Below, in pieces: positions 17,584 through 27,606 of a stretch of 64,000 bases of DNA (its first letter is position 1; each line of letters opens with the position of its first letter). Source of the DNA: Ryuthela nishihirai (Eukaryota > Arthropoda > Arachnida > Araneae > Heptathelidae); NCBI GenBank assembly GCA_038380435.1, contig JAWZYU010000011.1, positions 81,196,501-81,260,500 on the forward strand. Direction: 5' to 3'. A program made the position numbers and the translations under genes. The notes beneath the pieces are model-generated. The model saw nothing but the letters and a program-made list of their open reading frames with translations, searched no databases and was not told where the DNA came from.

Positions 17584-20500
17584 TTAAAAGCCAGTTTTTT
17601 TGCGAATTGGACAGTTAGTGAGGGTCGAGGTATATCTGTCCACTCTTACATTAAATGGAACTGCAAACGTTGTGGAAGGGGCTCCTAGAATTAATTCCTG
17701 AAGTACTGTTGTAGTGTAACGACCCTTGTTTTCCTGACTTAACTTGAATCCTTTCGCACGGGAAATATTCTCACCATTGGAGAGTTCGAGGATATAATTT
17801 TTGGGGGCGATTGAAACATATCGTTCAATGGTTACACTGGGGCCCCACTGGTCAAGAATTTCATCTTTGAAAGAACAAAGGAATTGTTTGCTCTCGGGTT
17901 TGAAAATATCTGATGGAGAAGTCTTAAAAATGCAAGAGTCTGTGTCTGCGTAAAGCGCGCGTTCTTTTAATTGCGAAAGTAGGTCGTATAATATCAATCG
18001 GGCCTGGGCTGTTACAAAAGAAGCTACAACGACGTTTCCCTTTGAATTTACTGGCTCGAATTCTTTTGCAGGCTTATAGGAAACGAGGAGTTGGTCGGAG
18101 TTGACCGCATGGAGATCTGTGAGAATTTTCGATTTATCGTTAGCGAGTTCTAATAATTTTAGGGGGTTATCGATTAAAAGAGAGGTAGCTCTGGATAAAT
18201 CTTCTGATAATTTTCCCCACAACGAGTTAAGGATATATTTCGAAGAAGCACGTTTAGAACTGTTAAATTCTACTTCATGAGGGTTGATTCGAATTCCCTC
18301 TGCCTCGAAAAATTTTTTACAAAAATCCGCCTTTTCGAAATCTGTTTTTATGTGGGGTGGGTAGCCAGAATACCTCTGCTTCATCGCCAAGAAAGTATCG
18401 ATATACTTCCCGAATAAGCCGGGGTCCTGGGGAGAGTAGGATATCGTTTCTGCATAATGCCAAACGTCGTATATCCTAAGAATCTTGTAACCTTCACGAA
18501 CTGCTCTGTAAAGTTCGAGTGAAACGTATGAACCAGGGAAGGCTCTCTGAGCCTCTGTGTGAGTGCAAGGCTCAGTTTGCACTAATTCAGCACATGTGCC
18601 ACACAGAGGAAAGATCAGCTTATTCCTGCAATGATAGGGCAATACAGGAATATACAAATTACAGGGAGGGAGGACTATGCAGCGTATGATTCCGAAATAG
18701 GCGTCTAAGCTATAATCAAAATTTTGTGTTATTCTTCTGGGATGTTTAGCTGGAAATTTCCCATGCTTGCACACAAAAGGGTAAAGCGAGTTAACATCTT
18801 GATAGGTAATCGTGCAATTCTCGACCTTTGAATCGCAGAGAAGTGCGAATGTTTCCGTCCTACCTCCATATAAGTGACAGCGTGCGGATATTCGTTGAAT
18901 CTCTTCGGTTTGCTGATAAATCCGCGCTGCGAGAGGATCGACTTTCACCAGTCGGTCGAAGTCGTGCTCCCAAAATATTCTAATCCTATGATCTGGCAAT
19001 AGTTGTCGAATGACCCGTTCTCTATCGAGTGTTTTTAAATATGTTGCACCCATGGGTTTTCCTGTGAAAGGGTGTAAAGTGGTCGGCGTATAACAAAGCG
19101 GACATGCATGTATCATGCAGCCAGAAAATTTGAAAATCTGACGGGTTTGCATACAGAGTCCGTCCAAAAAATAAGGCCCGACTTTGGCCTCGCCCTCTGC
19201 AGAGCGTGCAGTCTGAAGAGCGAGCTGCTCAGTCTCTTCTACGTAGGACAGCCATACGAGAGCCTTTCTACTCTGCCTGTTATTTGAGGCGGAATATCCT
19301 CCTGAGGGGTAAACCCCGATAATACCTTCAGGCATAAACTTCTCTCTGTATACTTGCAGACAAGTAGACGGAAGGGTAATTTTTGCAAACGGGTCCACTT
19401 GTGTCATGTCCATAAATGCGGTTCGGAAACTCTCACAGCCAATGCGCAAAACGCGACAATCATCCCTGCAATAAGCAGACATTTCGGTTTTAAAATCCCA
19501 GTGAGTCCCCCGTACCGTCTCATACCATTGGTAAAATTCTTTAGCCTCACTCGGGGTCATACGTTCGGGATGGAAAAATTGTGAATTTGGAATTGGTCCA
19601 GAATAATCTAGATTTTCCGGTTTGCAAAACGCATGGGGAAAAAATCCTTTCCGCACATCCGTAATTCCAAAAGTTTTAGGAAAGGTTCTTAATGGGGAGG
19701 GAATAAAAGAAAGAGAATCTATGAATCTTATTTTAAGCCTCGGTAAATTTAAAAGAAGGATTTTGTTCCCGTTAAAAATTAACTCAGGCTTTAGACGGGT
19801 TTGGTAGAGATAATTCAAAATGGGAACAAAATCGAAACTTCTACCGTTGTGGGCTAACAAGGTCACATCTCTGAATTTTTGCTTACCGTTCTCTACAGCT
19901 AATAACCAGTCCATAAAATCGGGAACAGTGGGGAATTCTTCGTATTGCCACAGCCCTTCACCGTCTTGGTAGGTGACAATGCATAGGATAGGAACTAGCA
20001 ATCCATATTCATTCTGCATCGTTTCCATGTCAAAATAAAATCTGTGTACCGTAGCCTCGCATTCCTTGGCAGTTTTCACAAATTGCGGCTCGTTTGCTTC
20101 GCATTCATGAGGCTTTGTTGTATTATAAACTGTGCCACACTCTGTACATTTGTGGTGTTTGTTGCAGGTGCCATTGAGTAGATGTGAGGCATGGCATTGA
20201 CGACCACGAAAATAGTTCTTGCATGTCTCACAATAAATTTTGGAACCGTTCTTTCCACAGTCTTTGGTGAGGCAGGCTCTGCAAGTATTTCTGCAGATGT
20301 GAGGTAAATTATGCACCCGTTTTAGACACGGAACACAGAATTCGTAGCACCGAAAATACCCTGCAGGCTTGGTGATCACGCTAAAGTGAAGATCGTGCAT
20401 AAGGAGAAAAATGTTATTAGAAGCCTCCTGGCGTCCGGCAAAGATGACTTGATAGTCGTCCATGGCACTGAATACTATGATTCTGTAGTCGGGATAGAGG

Positions 20501-21384
20501 TACTGTTGAAATTGTTGCAGCTCGGGCAGCCCACACTTGCCCTCCTGAACTCCCGCATTGCGATGAAGCTCCTCTTCTTCCTTTCTTTGACGTACAGAAT
20601 CACGTTGCTGAATATATTTAAAGGCGCCCTCCGACAGTTTCTTTTGTTTCTTCAGGCATAACGCTCTTGCAACGACAAGGCTACGGGCCAGGCACAAATT
20701 ATCGTTATTGTAAATGGAAATAATGGACATTTTTCCCTCGTTAAACGCTTTAAGATCGGCTAAATGTCTTCGCTGAGGTCCTGGTTTGCGAGCACCCCCA
20801 GAGCGTTCTAAATTAACAGCGGCGAAATCAAAAAAAATATCTTCTGTTGTTCCAATCGCTTCGTTCGAATTAATCACTTTTTTCACTGTCTGTAAAAACT
20901 TTTCAGAAGTGATGTGGTCTCTCGATGTTAAAGGTAGGTTGATCGGATTACTAATCGCCTTTGAGCGTACGCATAAACGCACATGAGAGTATTCGTCTTC
21001 GGGCATTAGTTCATGAAGAATTTTCTCGTGAACTGTGTGAAGAGCATCGCCAAAGTCCAAAGGGTTCACTTGATCGAAGTTTGTTAACCTCACGGTGTGG
21101 GACGTAAATATTGCTTGATTGGAACAAGTGACTATAAAATCGGGGGCGTCAGGTGGGTCCTTGGTGTGAAGAGACTTCCGCCGCCGCTTCGCTGACGTTG
21201 CGTCACTTGGCAGACCTCGCGATGTGCTTGGCACTGCATCATTTGCGTCGTCACTTGACAGACCTCGCTTTCCGCTCGATGTACTTGGCAATGCATCATC
21301 CTTTTGCACAGTGTTTAGCAGCTCATCCAACTCTTTCTGAATATTAGCTAGAGCTTCCAACCTTTCAGAATAACTCTGCTCCAT
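17584..21384 (-). CDS. POLB: Protein-primed family B DNA polymerase, 1266 aa
   Basis: It replicates the element by protein priming. The start chosen is the Met at 21384 (MEQSYSERLE), since a TATA-like TTATAAAC lies just upstream; the frame itself extends to 21438. Exonuclease motifs are FYFDMETM (~20030), HNGRSFDF (~19840) and YCRDDCRVL (~19460). Polymerase motifs are A, QDVNSLYPF (~18795); B, KYILNSLWGK (~18225); C, YADTDSCIF (~17945). The N-terminal third has a coiled-coil-like start, a Ser/Thr-rich linker and basic SAKRRRKSL. It also has an OTU-protease-like pair (NDNLCLARSL at ~20697, HDLHFSVI at ~20385) and a Cys/His-rich zinc region (~20070-20350). The gene is fully open. Confidence 0.95.
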   Translation of the reverse strand: MEQSYSERLEALANIQKELDELLNTVQKDDALPSTSSGKRGLSSDDANDAVPSTSRGLPSDATSAKRRRKSLHTKDPPDAPDFIVTCSNQAIFTSHTVRLTNFDQVNPLDFGDALHTVHEKILHELMPEDEYSHVRLCVRSKAISNPINLPLTSRDHITSEKFLQTVKKVINSNEAIGTTEDIFFDFAAVNLERSGGARKPGPQRRHLADLKAFNEGKMSIISIYNNDNLCLARSLVVARALCLKKQKKLSEGAFKYIQQRDSVRQRKEEEELHRNAGVQEGKCGLPELQQFQQYLYPDYRIIVFSAMDDYQVIFAGRQEASNNIFLLMHDLHFSVITKPAGYFRCYEFCVPCLKRVHNLPHICRNTCRACLTKDCGKNGSKIYCETCKNYFRGRQCHASHLLNGTCNKHHKCTECGTVYNTTKPHECEANEPQFVKTAKECEATVHRFYFDMETMQNEYGLLVPILCIVTYQDGEGLWQYEEFPTVPDFMDWLLAVENGKQKFRDVTLLAHNGRSFDFVPILNYLYQTRLKPELIFNGNKILLLNLPRLKIRFIDSLSFIPSPLRTFPKTFGITDVRKGFFPHAFCKPENLDYSGPIPNSQFFHPERMTPSEAKEFYQWYETVRGTHWDFKTEMSAYCRDDCRVLRIGCESFRTAFMDMTQVDPFAKITLPSTCLQVYREKFMPEGIIGVYPSGGYSASNNRQSRKALVWLSYVEETEQLALQTARSAEGEAKVGPYFLDGLCMQTRQIFKFSGCMIHACPLCYTPTTLHPFTGKPMGATYLKTLDRERVIRQLLPDHRIRIFWEHDFDRLVKVDPLAARIYQQTEEIQRISARCHLYGGRTETFALLCDSKVENCTITYQDVNSLYPFVCKHGKFPAKHPRRITQNFDYSLDAYFGIIRCIVLPPCNLYIPVLPYHCRNKLIFPLCGTCAELVQTEPCTHTEAQRAFPGSYVSLELYRAVREGYKILRIYDVWHYAETISYSPQDPGLFGKYIDTFLAMKQRYSGYPPHIKTDFEKADFCKKFFEAEGIRINPHEVEFNSSKRASSKYILNSLWGKLSEDLSRATSLLIDNPLKLLELANDKSKILTDLHAVNSDQLLVSYKPAKEFEPVNSKGNVVVASFVTAQARLILYDLLSQLKERALYADTDSCIFKTSPSDIFKPESKQFLCSFKDEILDQWGPSVTIERYVSIAPKNYILELSNGENISRAKGFKLSQENKGRYTTTVLQELILGAPSTTFAVPFNVRVDRYTSTLTNCPIRKKTGF

Positions 21385-21408
21385 TTTGAAAATTACGATT
21401 TTGTTCGC

Positions 21409-21460
21409 GTTTATAAGCGCTCCAATATACATATGCAAATTCCCCTTTGGCCAATGGGAT
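21409..21460 (-). promoter_or_regulatory. PolB promoter: TATA-like box, octamer and CCAAT box
   Basis: Read on the minus strand, the order toward PolB is CCATTGGCC (inverted CCAAT, ~21448-21456), ATTTGCAT (octamer, ~21432-21439), TATATTGG, then TTATAAACG ending near 21409, 25 bases before the chosen ATG. This mirrors the ATTGG-then-TATA arrangement of the left-end promoter. Confidence 0.4.
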
Positions 21461-22118
21461 CCTATAAAATTTTGGACCCACCCCTTTCATGCAGTGATCA
21501 GATATTTACTCTTTACCATTGGCTTCACCATCGGTGAAGGTTGAGATTTCATTTTTTTTTACCCTGAAAAGTAGCACGCACGGTCATAAAATTTAATGAC
21601 TTCCCTGACCGCGCTCCATAAAGACGGATTATAATTCTCCCCTATTGATGCACCCGCCCGTAAAAATTCCTTCTGAAGCACACAAGATTTTTTATCGGGT
21701 ATAGAATTCCTTTGGCACTAAGTGCAGACATCAAGAATGGCCTACTGCCCAGAGGCATAAAGATTCTTATTAACAAAAGGTTCATTCAAAACTATTATTT
21801 TTTATCTCCGTGAGACTTTTATTCCTTCTGAAGCGTCCATCTTCGCCGATCGTGGCCTAGAATTCCTTTTTCGTGTCTAAGCGTAATTTTTTCAGAGCTG
21901 AACACGCATACCAGGGAGGCTTTGATTCCGACGGGGGTTATGTTCTACTGACCCACATTCTAATGAATGCTAGAGTACCTCTAAAAAACTTTTCTCACCA
22001 GCGAGTTCAGTCAACGACCAATCCTTTATTCTTATGAATGTCAGTCTTCCCTCACAAATGAGAAGGATAATCTAAAAGCGATGTCAGCCATTCGACGTCA
22101 GCTGATGGGTGGGTGGGG
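21461..22118. other. Polinton right subterminal region, no gene
   Basis: No credible coding frame is present. Bases ~21955-22100 repeat, in diverged form, a segment of the terminal repeat (TGAATGCTAGAGTAC, CAGCGAGTTCAGTCAACG, AGCGATGTCAGCCATTCG). A G-rich motif at 22105-22122 resembles the outermost 70 bases of the element. It looks like a decayed older terminus-like duplication. Confidence 0.6.
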
Positions 22119-22984
22119 GGACCTCACTCTTGCAATAACAATACATTCTGATAAAAACTTTTCTCACGGGCGCACATTATAACGAATAGGGCGAGATGGC
22201 TAATAAATACTTTTTTAATCGGACGTAAATGTCAACCGGCTGTTTCAAACGAATGCCAGAGGGACTTAATTTTTTCTCATGGATCTGCTGAATGCCAGAG
22301 AGGGCTAATAAATAATTTTTAATTGGACATAAATGTCAACCCGTTCAAACGAATGCTAGAGTACGGCTAAAAAACTTTTTCTCACCAGCGAGTTCAGTCA
22401 ACGGCCAATCCTTTATTCTTATGAATGCCATTCTTCCCTCACAAATGAGAAGGATAATTTAAAAGCGATGTCAGCCGTTCGGCTGTTTCAAACGAATGCC
22501 AGAGGGGCTTAATTTTTTTCTCATGGATCTGCTGAATGCCAGAGATGGCTAATAAATAATTTTTTAATCGGACATAAATGTCAACCCGTTCAAACGGTTC
22601 TGCTGAATGCCAGAGAGGGCTGATAAATAATTTTTTAATCGGACATAAATGTCAACCGGCTGCTTGCATACGAATGCCAGAGGGGATTAATTTTTTTCTC
22701 ATGGATCTGCTGAATGCCAGAGAGGGTTAATAAATAATTTTTTAATCGGACATAAATGTCACCCGGCTGCTTGCATACGAATGCCAGAGGGGCTTAAAAT
22801 TTTTTTCTCCCTGGAGTCTGCAGCTGCGCATTATAATGAATAGAGCTTCCCACAACAATGAGAAGGCTAATAAATAATTTTTAATCGGTTATAAATGTCA
22901 ACCCATTCGAACATCAGCTGCTGGCGTAGGGGGGGTGGGGGCGTGCGGGGAGGAACCTAACTCTGGAGCGATGTGCAAACTACT
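22119..22984. repeat. Polinton right terminal inverted repeat, one module longer
   Basis: About 866 bases are the inverse of the left repeat. They include one additional ~108-bp module (around 22205-22345), so the two ends differ in module number. The outermost 60 bases, including the C/G-rich GTGCGGGGAGGAACCTAA, match the left end almost perfectly. Confidence 0.9.
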
Positions 22985-22990
22985 AATATT
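22985..22990. repeat. Polinton right TSD, AATATT
   Basis: Identical to 7246-7251 and directly abuts the terminal ...AACTACT. Confidence 0.9.
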
Positions 22991-23154
22991 TAATAACTGA
23001 AATGTGTTAATAAATGATATGTTTTTATAATGTTACAATAAACTCAGTTCTCTTTATTTTAATTATCTACCTATGAGATTATTGATTCAGGCATTTGCCT
23101 TGGTTTTAGAAATAAGATACGTATCATGGCCGGAAAGTTGAACCTCCCTCAATA

Positions 23155-23480
23155 TCCAAAGGAGGGTCACAACAATAGTAAGCAGAAGTATATGATATTC
23201 ACTTTATTATTTGAGGGGAAGTCAATTAGGAAACAAATACTGTTCAATGGCAAATGCTATTGTTGATATGTAGATTATGGTAATAATGATAATGACAAAA
23301 ATTCAGATACAGCTTCTGAAACTCTAATTTTTATGTTTGTTTCAGTTTTACGTAGCTAGAAATTCCGCATTGGTTATTTTTTTAACAGTTGGTTTGTCTG
23401 GCTCAAAATATATTTTTTCTTACAAATTCAGCCAGGACCATATTTAATTCTTTTTAAGCTATAAGAGCAAAAGAGGAAAG
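23155..23480 (+). mobile_element. P-element transposase fragment
   Basis: The plus strand is similar to the complement of 37690-38000, sharing TATATGATATTCAC, GAAACAAATACT, CAGATACAGCTTCTGAAACTC and AAATTCAGCCAGGA. In the longer copy this region encodes part of a P-element-type transposase. Here it is a short, stop-laden fragment that ends abruptly where the Gypsy fragment begins. Confidence 0.6.
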
Positions 23481-23486
23481 CTGTAA

Positions 23487-24268
23487 TAACCTACTGAGAG
23501 ATGGCAACAAGTACGTCCTAGTCATAACAGACTATTTCACGAAATGGCCCGAGTTGTATGCTTTGCCCAATCAAACCGCTGAAGCCGTTGCGAAAATATT
23601 TTTGGTAGACTATATCGTGAAACACGGAATTCCACAATATGTAATCAGCGACAATGCGAAGAATTTTACCGGAAAGGTGATGACAGAAGTATTTAGAAGA
23701 ATAGGCGTCACCAAACTCAATACTAGCTTTTACCATCGCAGTGGAAACCGCCAATGCGAAAGGTTAAATTCTTCCATATTAAATATATTATCACATATGG
23801 TGTCCGAAACAAATGATGTACGGGATGATTTCCTCCCCTTTGTGCTGATGGCGTACCGAAGCACCGTCCACAGCTCAACTAAAGAAACACCTAGTTATTT
23901 AGTCTATGGCAGAGACTTGGTATTACCACAGAAGGTTTGGCAGACAAGAGGACCCCCTTCGTATTACGCAACCGAAAATTATGCAGAGTACATGACCACC
24001 AAAATGAACAGAGATTACGACCTAGTGAGACAAAAATTTAGAACTGGCAGCCGAGAGACAAGAGAAACAGAGGAGAAGAGTTTCTTTTGATAAACAAATA
24101 AAGGTCGGCGACCTAGTACTCCTGTTCTGCCCCCGAATCCTGTGCAAGAATACTAAGAAACTTTCGAAATTGTCCACAGGCAAAATTATCCGAGGTCAAT
24201 TACAAGATAAGGCTAGTGGCCAACCCCCGAAGGACGAGATTGTGCATGTTGACAGATTAACAAAGATC
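23487..24268 (+). pseudogene. Gypsy-type integrase fragment
   Basis: The frame 23509-24088 carries the integrase core: first Asp in VITDYFTKWPELYAL, second Asp in YVISDNAKNF and Glu in NRQCERLNS. It is followed by typical FVLMAYRSTVHSSTKETPS. A frameshift near 24085 leads into the SH3-like end (ALKVGDLVLL-type reading in another frame) and the tail HVDRLTK, which matches window positions 18-45. Both ends are broken: a P-element fragment on the left and an RTE LINE on the right. Confidence 0.85.
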
Positions 24269-25280
24269 ATATGGTATACCAGACAAGTTAGTTAACATAA
24301 TGAAAGCTCTCTATAATAACACTGAGTCGTGTGTGAGAGTTGGTAAGGCTTGTAGCAATTGGTTTAGCATTACTTCTGGTGTTCGACAAGGGTGCATTTT
24401 GTCTCCTTTTCTTTTTAGCTTGGTTATTGATGATGTTATGCGAAATTCACTTCAAGGGAAAGATTTTGGCCTTAAATGGTCTGGAGATACGAAAATTTCT
24501 GATTTAGATTATGCTGATGATTTAGCCCTTTTGGTAAATGATGTTGATGAGATGAACTCTTTCATTCGAGTTGTTGATGAGACTGGTAGTAGAGTAGGTT
24601 TGGTTATAAACAGAGAGAAAACTAAAGTGATGAAAATTGGTCAGGCAGGCTGTGATTCAGTTAATCTGAATGGTTGCAGTCTTGAGCAGGTGTCACAGTT
24701 TAATTATCTTGGGAGCTATGCAACAGATAATGGTGATGTGCGGCATGAGATTAACAGACGAATAGGGATTGCTGCCGGCACTTTTAAGAATCTATGGAGA
24801 GTGTGGAGAAATAGGCGTATACACCTAAAGACTAAAATTAGACTGTATAATAGTTTGGTTCTTTCTAGGGTTAGTTATGGTAGTGAAACTTGGACACTTT
24901 GTAAACAAGATAAAAGGAAACTAGATGCTTTTGATTCCAGATGCTTACGCAGTATCTTGGGCATTAGGTGGTCCAACTTTGTAACTAATGATGAGGTTAG
25001 GCAAAGGAATTTGCAACCTCCTTTAAGCAGCATATTTTGCAGAGAGAGACTCCGTTGGTTTGGCCATGTTGCCCGTATGAATAATTATAGATTGGCGAAT
25101 AGAGTTATGAACAGTGTGCCTAAAGGCCTCAGAAAGAAGGGGAGACCTAGGATGCGGTGGGCAGACAATGTCAAACAGGATCTTGGCAGAATTGGTGTGC
25201 AGTGGCCAGATGCAGTTGATGTAGCTCAGGATAGAATTGCTTGGAGAACTAAATTGCATGGTCTGGTTGGACCTCCGTAG
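24269..25280 (+). pseudogene. RTE reverse transcriptase C-terminal part
   Basis: An open frame encodes RT motif B (GVRQGCILSPFLFSLVIDDV), the catalytic YADD (SDLDYADDLALL), the thumb (FNYLGSYATDNG) and the C-terminal region that ends RERLRWFGHVARM, GRPRMRWADNVKQDL and HGLVGPP, with stop at 25278. About 335 residues are uninterrupted, so this is the youngest-looking RTE copy here. The endonuclease and the N-terminal half of RT are absent through 5' truncation. Confidence 0.85.
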
Positions 25281-25294
25281 CCCATGGCTGCTTG

Positions 25295-25422
<128 letters not shown>

Positions 25423-25675
25423 ATGCTATATGGGAGGTCTCTACTATCCAGCAACTGCAATGCTAATCGATGTAGCAGTGTCAGTGAGATGGAGGTCAGT
25501 CACTGCTGGTGTCTGCTGACAAGTGACCCTGGGCCGGAGATCAACAACCTTGCCACATGACCGAGAGTTCAGAGAAAGGAGGAGCTGGCGACGACCAATG
25601 GAGGAGAAGAGGTGAGCCGGCAGACGTTTTTTTATGTGCTCTTAGATTCCTTTGTTCTCTCGTTTTTGTGCTAAT

Positions 25676-26847
25676 ATGGATATCAAGAAGGACAGCAGAC
25701 TTACTAGTTGTTTCAAGTTCCAACATAAGGACCTCAGCTATGAGTCATTTGTGACCATCCTCGCTAACTCCCAGAAGCCATCCGCTATTCAAGTAGCCCA
25801 AAGCATTTCAAAGGAAATTACGATCGTTACCTTTTCTTCCGAAGAAGCCGCTTACGATTTTATCGCGGACCCGTCACTGGACATTCCTGATGAACTGACC
25901 ATCTCCTTTAAACGACTTGGATTCCCCCAGAAAAAATTATCAATCTCCAAACTGCCTTTCTTCATCACAAACGGTGAAATTGTGGACGCCCTAAAGCCAT
26001 TTGGAACTGTACAAAGTGTTAAAGACGAATTCCTGAATCTCCCAGGTTTGGAATCAATCCGGACTGGCACTAGGGTTGTTCACATGGAAATGAAGAAATC
26101 GGTTCCTAACTTCATGCTAATCTCCACCTTTTCGGCCACCATTAACTACACCGGAATGACTCGTCTGTGCAAGTGGTGCAAGCTCCCAGGCCACATCATC
26201 AAGGACTGCGAGGCTTTCGCCAAAAAGCACAAACCTCTCCTGCCACCTCCTGCATCAAATTCGGACAATATTCTGGACTCGAACTCGACCTCCTCCCCAC
26301 CGCAACAGCTGGCACCTGACAACATACAAAGTGAAGAAGCCCAGGCCCCTGCACCTCTTCCTCCATCAGCTGTTGAGAAAGCACCTTCCACACCTCAGAA
26401 TCAAAAAAGAAAATTCACTCCATCGCCGACAGAATCTCCTTCCGCAACAGAGACTGATACTCCTCTGCAACAGAAGAAAAAACAGCCAGCTTCTGAGTTG
26501 CCTTCTTCACTCATTGGTAGTATACAAAATTTTATCATTGACCACTCCACCTCCCCCTCCCCCGCTCTTCTCTCTGACCGCCCCCCCCCCCCCCCGAGTT
26601 TGTTGAGACTTTTGAGGACGTTCTTGACTTCCTCAAATACTTAACAAACCCTAAATTAGCCTCCTCCGAGTGGGAAATTCCCTCTCCTTTAAAATCGCTA
26701 AAACGCACCCTATCTAATGACGGTTTTATCTTGCCGAAGTATCGAGATCTTTACCTCTCTGCTTTAGGCAAATGCCCGCAGAGCTATTGTTTCACTGTCT
26801 GGGACTTCCTCCAGTTAGTGAAACAACTCTTCCCTCTTTTTAGATAG
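25676..26847 (+). pseudogene. I/Jockey-superfamily LINE ORF1 (gag), one frameshift
   Basis: The ATG at 25676 (MDIKKDSRLTSCFKF) matches the start of the intact paralogue at 32792. Domains: an N-terminal alpha/beta region, an RRM-like segment (SISKLPFFITNGEIVDALKP), a CCHC zinc knuckle (LCKWCKLPGHIIKDC), a Pro/Ser-rich linker and a conserved C-terminal helix domain. A C15 tract at 26581-26595 shifts the frame, and the C-terminal domain (LASSEWEIP, LYLSALGKCPQ, WDFLQLVKQLF) continues in the new frame to TAG 26845-26847. It would bind LINE RNA to form a ribonucleoprotein. Confidence 0.8.
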
Positions 26848-27606
26848 TTCCCTCTTCATCTGATTTATTATTTTCTCATATTTTTTCTATTTTGGCCATT
26901 TCCCATATTATTGCTTTACTTGCGATCAAAACTCATCCTCCTTCACATTTTCCTGCTCTCAGCCAATGCCAAAATTCCTTTGCTCTCATTGGCTGAAGCC
27001 TCCCTTCTCCCTTCAACTCCGTTTGCGCCCAAATCTTCTTCTTCTTGCACATCCCTCATAATCTGGTCCTATTTCTAAGCAAGCCTCGGCCTGCTTATCA
27101 TCAGGACCACGAGCCAATGTCTTCTGTGGGTGATAGAGTGAGGGAGAAGGTGTTTAAATTGGTATTTTAAATTATTAGAGGCAAGAGAGGAAGGAAAGGC
27201 CGAAAGTTTGCGCAGATCTAATTTTGCTCCAAAGATGGTAAGTGACGTGTAAAACGTGGAAAGAGAGAGAAAAGTGGGGGAAAGGGAATTATATAATGAG
27301 AAATTAGTATAAAGGAGAAAAACATTAATAATTTTGATCGGGGGATCCATAATTAAAAGTGGGGGGGGGGAGTAATTAGGCCAAAGAATGGCGTCAGAGT
27401 AGCGAGACAGTGAAAATCGATCGCTGGGGCCTCAGCCAATGGGAATGAAGAAATTTTGGCATTGGCTTGGAGCGGGAGCTGGAAGTTTGTTAGGTTTGAC
27501 GCTAACGGAGACGAGCGGGCAAGAGGGGCCTCAGCCAATGAGAGAAAAGGAATTTTGGGATTGGCTGAGAGTGAGGAAAAGAGAGGAGGCTGAAATTTTG
27601 ACATTC
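26848..27606 (+). promoter_or_regulatory. Leader module with paired CCAAT boxes, upstream of RT
   Basis: After a short gag 3' flank, sequence from ~27010 matches the region upstream of the second gag gene (minus strand, 33345-32800). Shared stretches are TCTGGTCCTATTT, GCTTATCATCAGGACCAC, GGCCGAAAGT, AGATGGTAA, a G-run and CAGCCAATG...GGAATTTTGG.ATTGGCT. Three CCAAT/ATTGG pairs facing each other occur at ~26960-27005, 27430-27468 and 27531-27572. It reads as a retrotransposon 5' UTR/promoter joined directly to the RT region at ~27606. Confidence 0.55.

Larger units (their letters stand above)
7252..22984. mobile_element. Maverick/Polinton (adintovirus-like) element, 15,733 bp
   Basis: The termini are inverted: AGTAGTTTGCGCATCGCTCC at the left and its near complement ending GCAAACTACT at the right. 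They are flanked by the 6-bp direct repeat AATATT (7246-7251, 22985-22990). A 6-bp TSD and an AG start are Polinton hallmarks. Between the long terminal inverted repeats lie the full diagnostic gene set: protein-primed PolB, retrovirus-like integrase, adenain-type protease, FtsK/HerA-type ATPase, and major and minor capsid proteins. The capsid genes imply a virion-forming relative, as proposed for Polintons and adintoviruses. Several left-half genes carry frameshifts. Confidence 0.96.

Noticed and set aside
19354..21347. Several plus-strand frames opposite PolB
   Set aside because: All lie antisense to the uninterrupted PolB gene and lack any domain.
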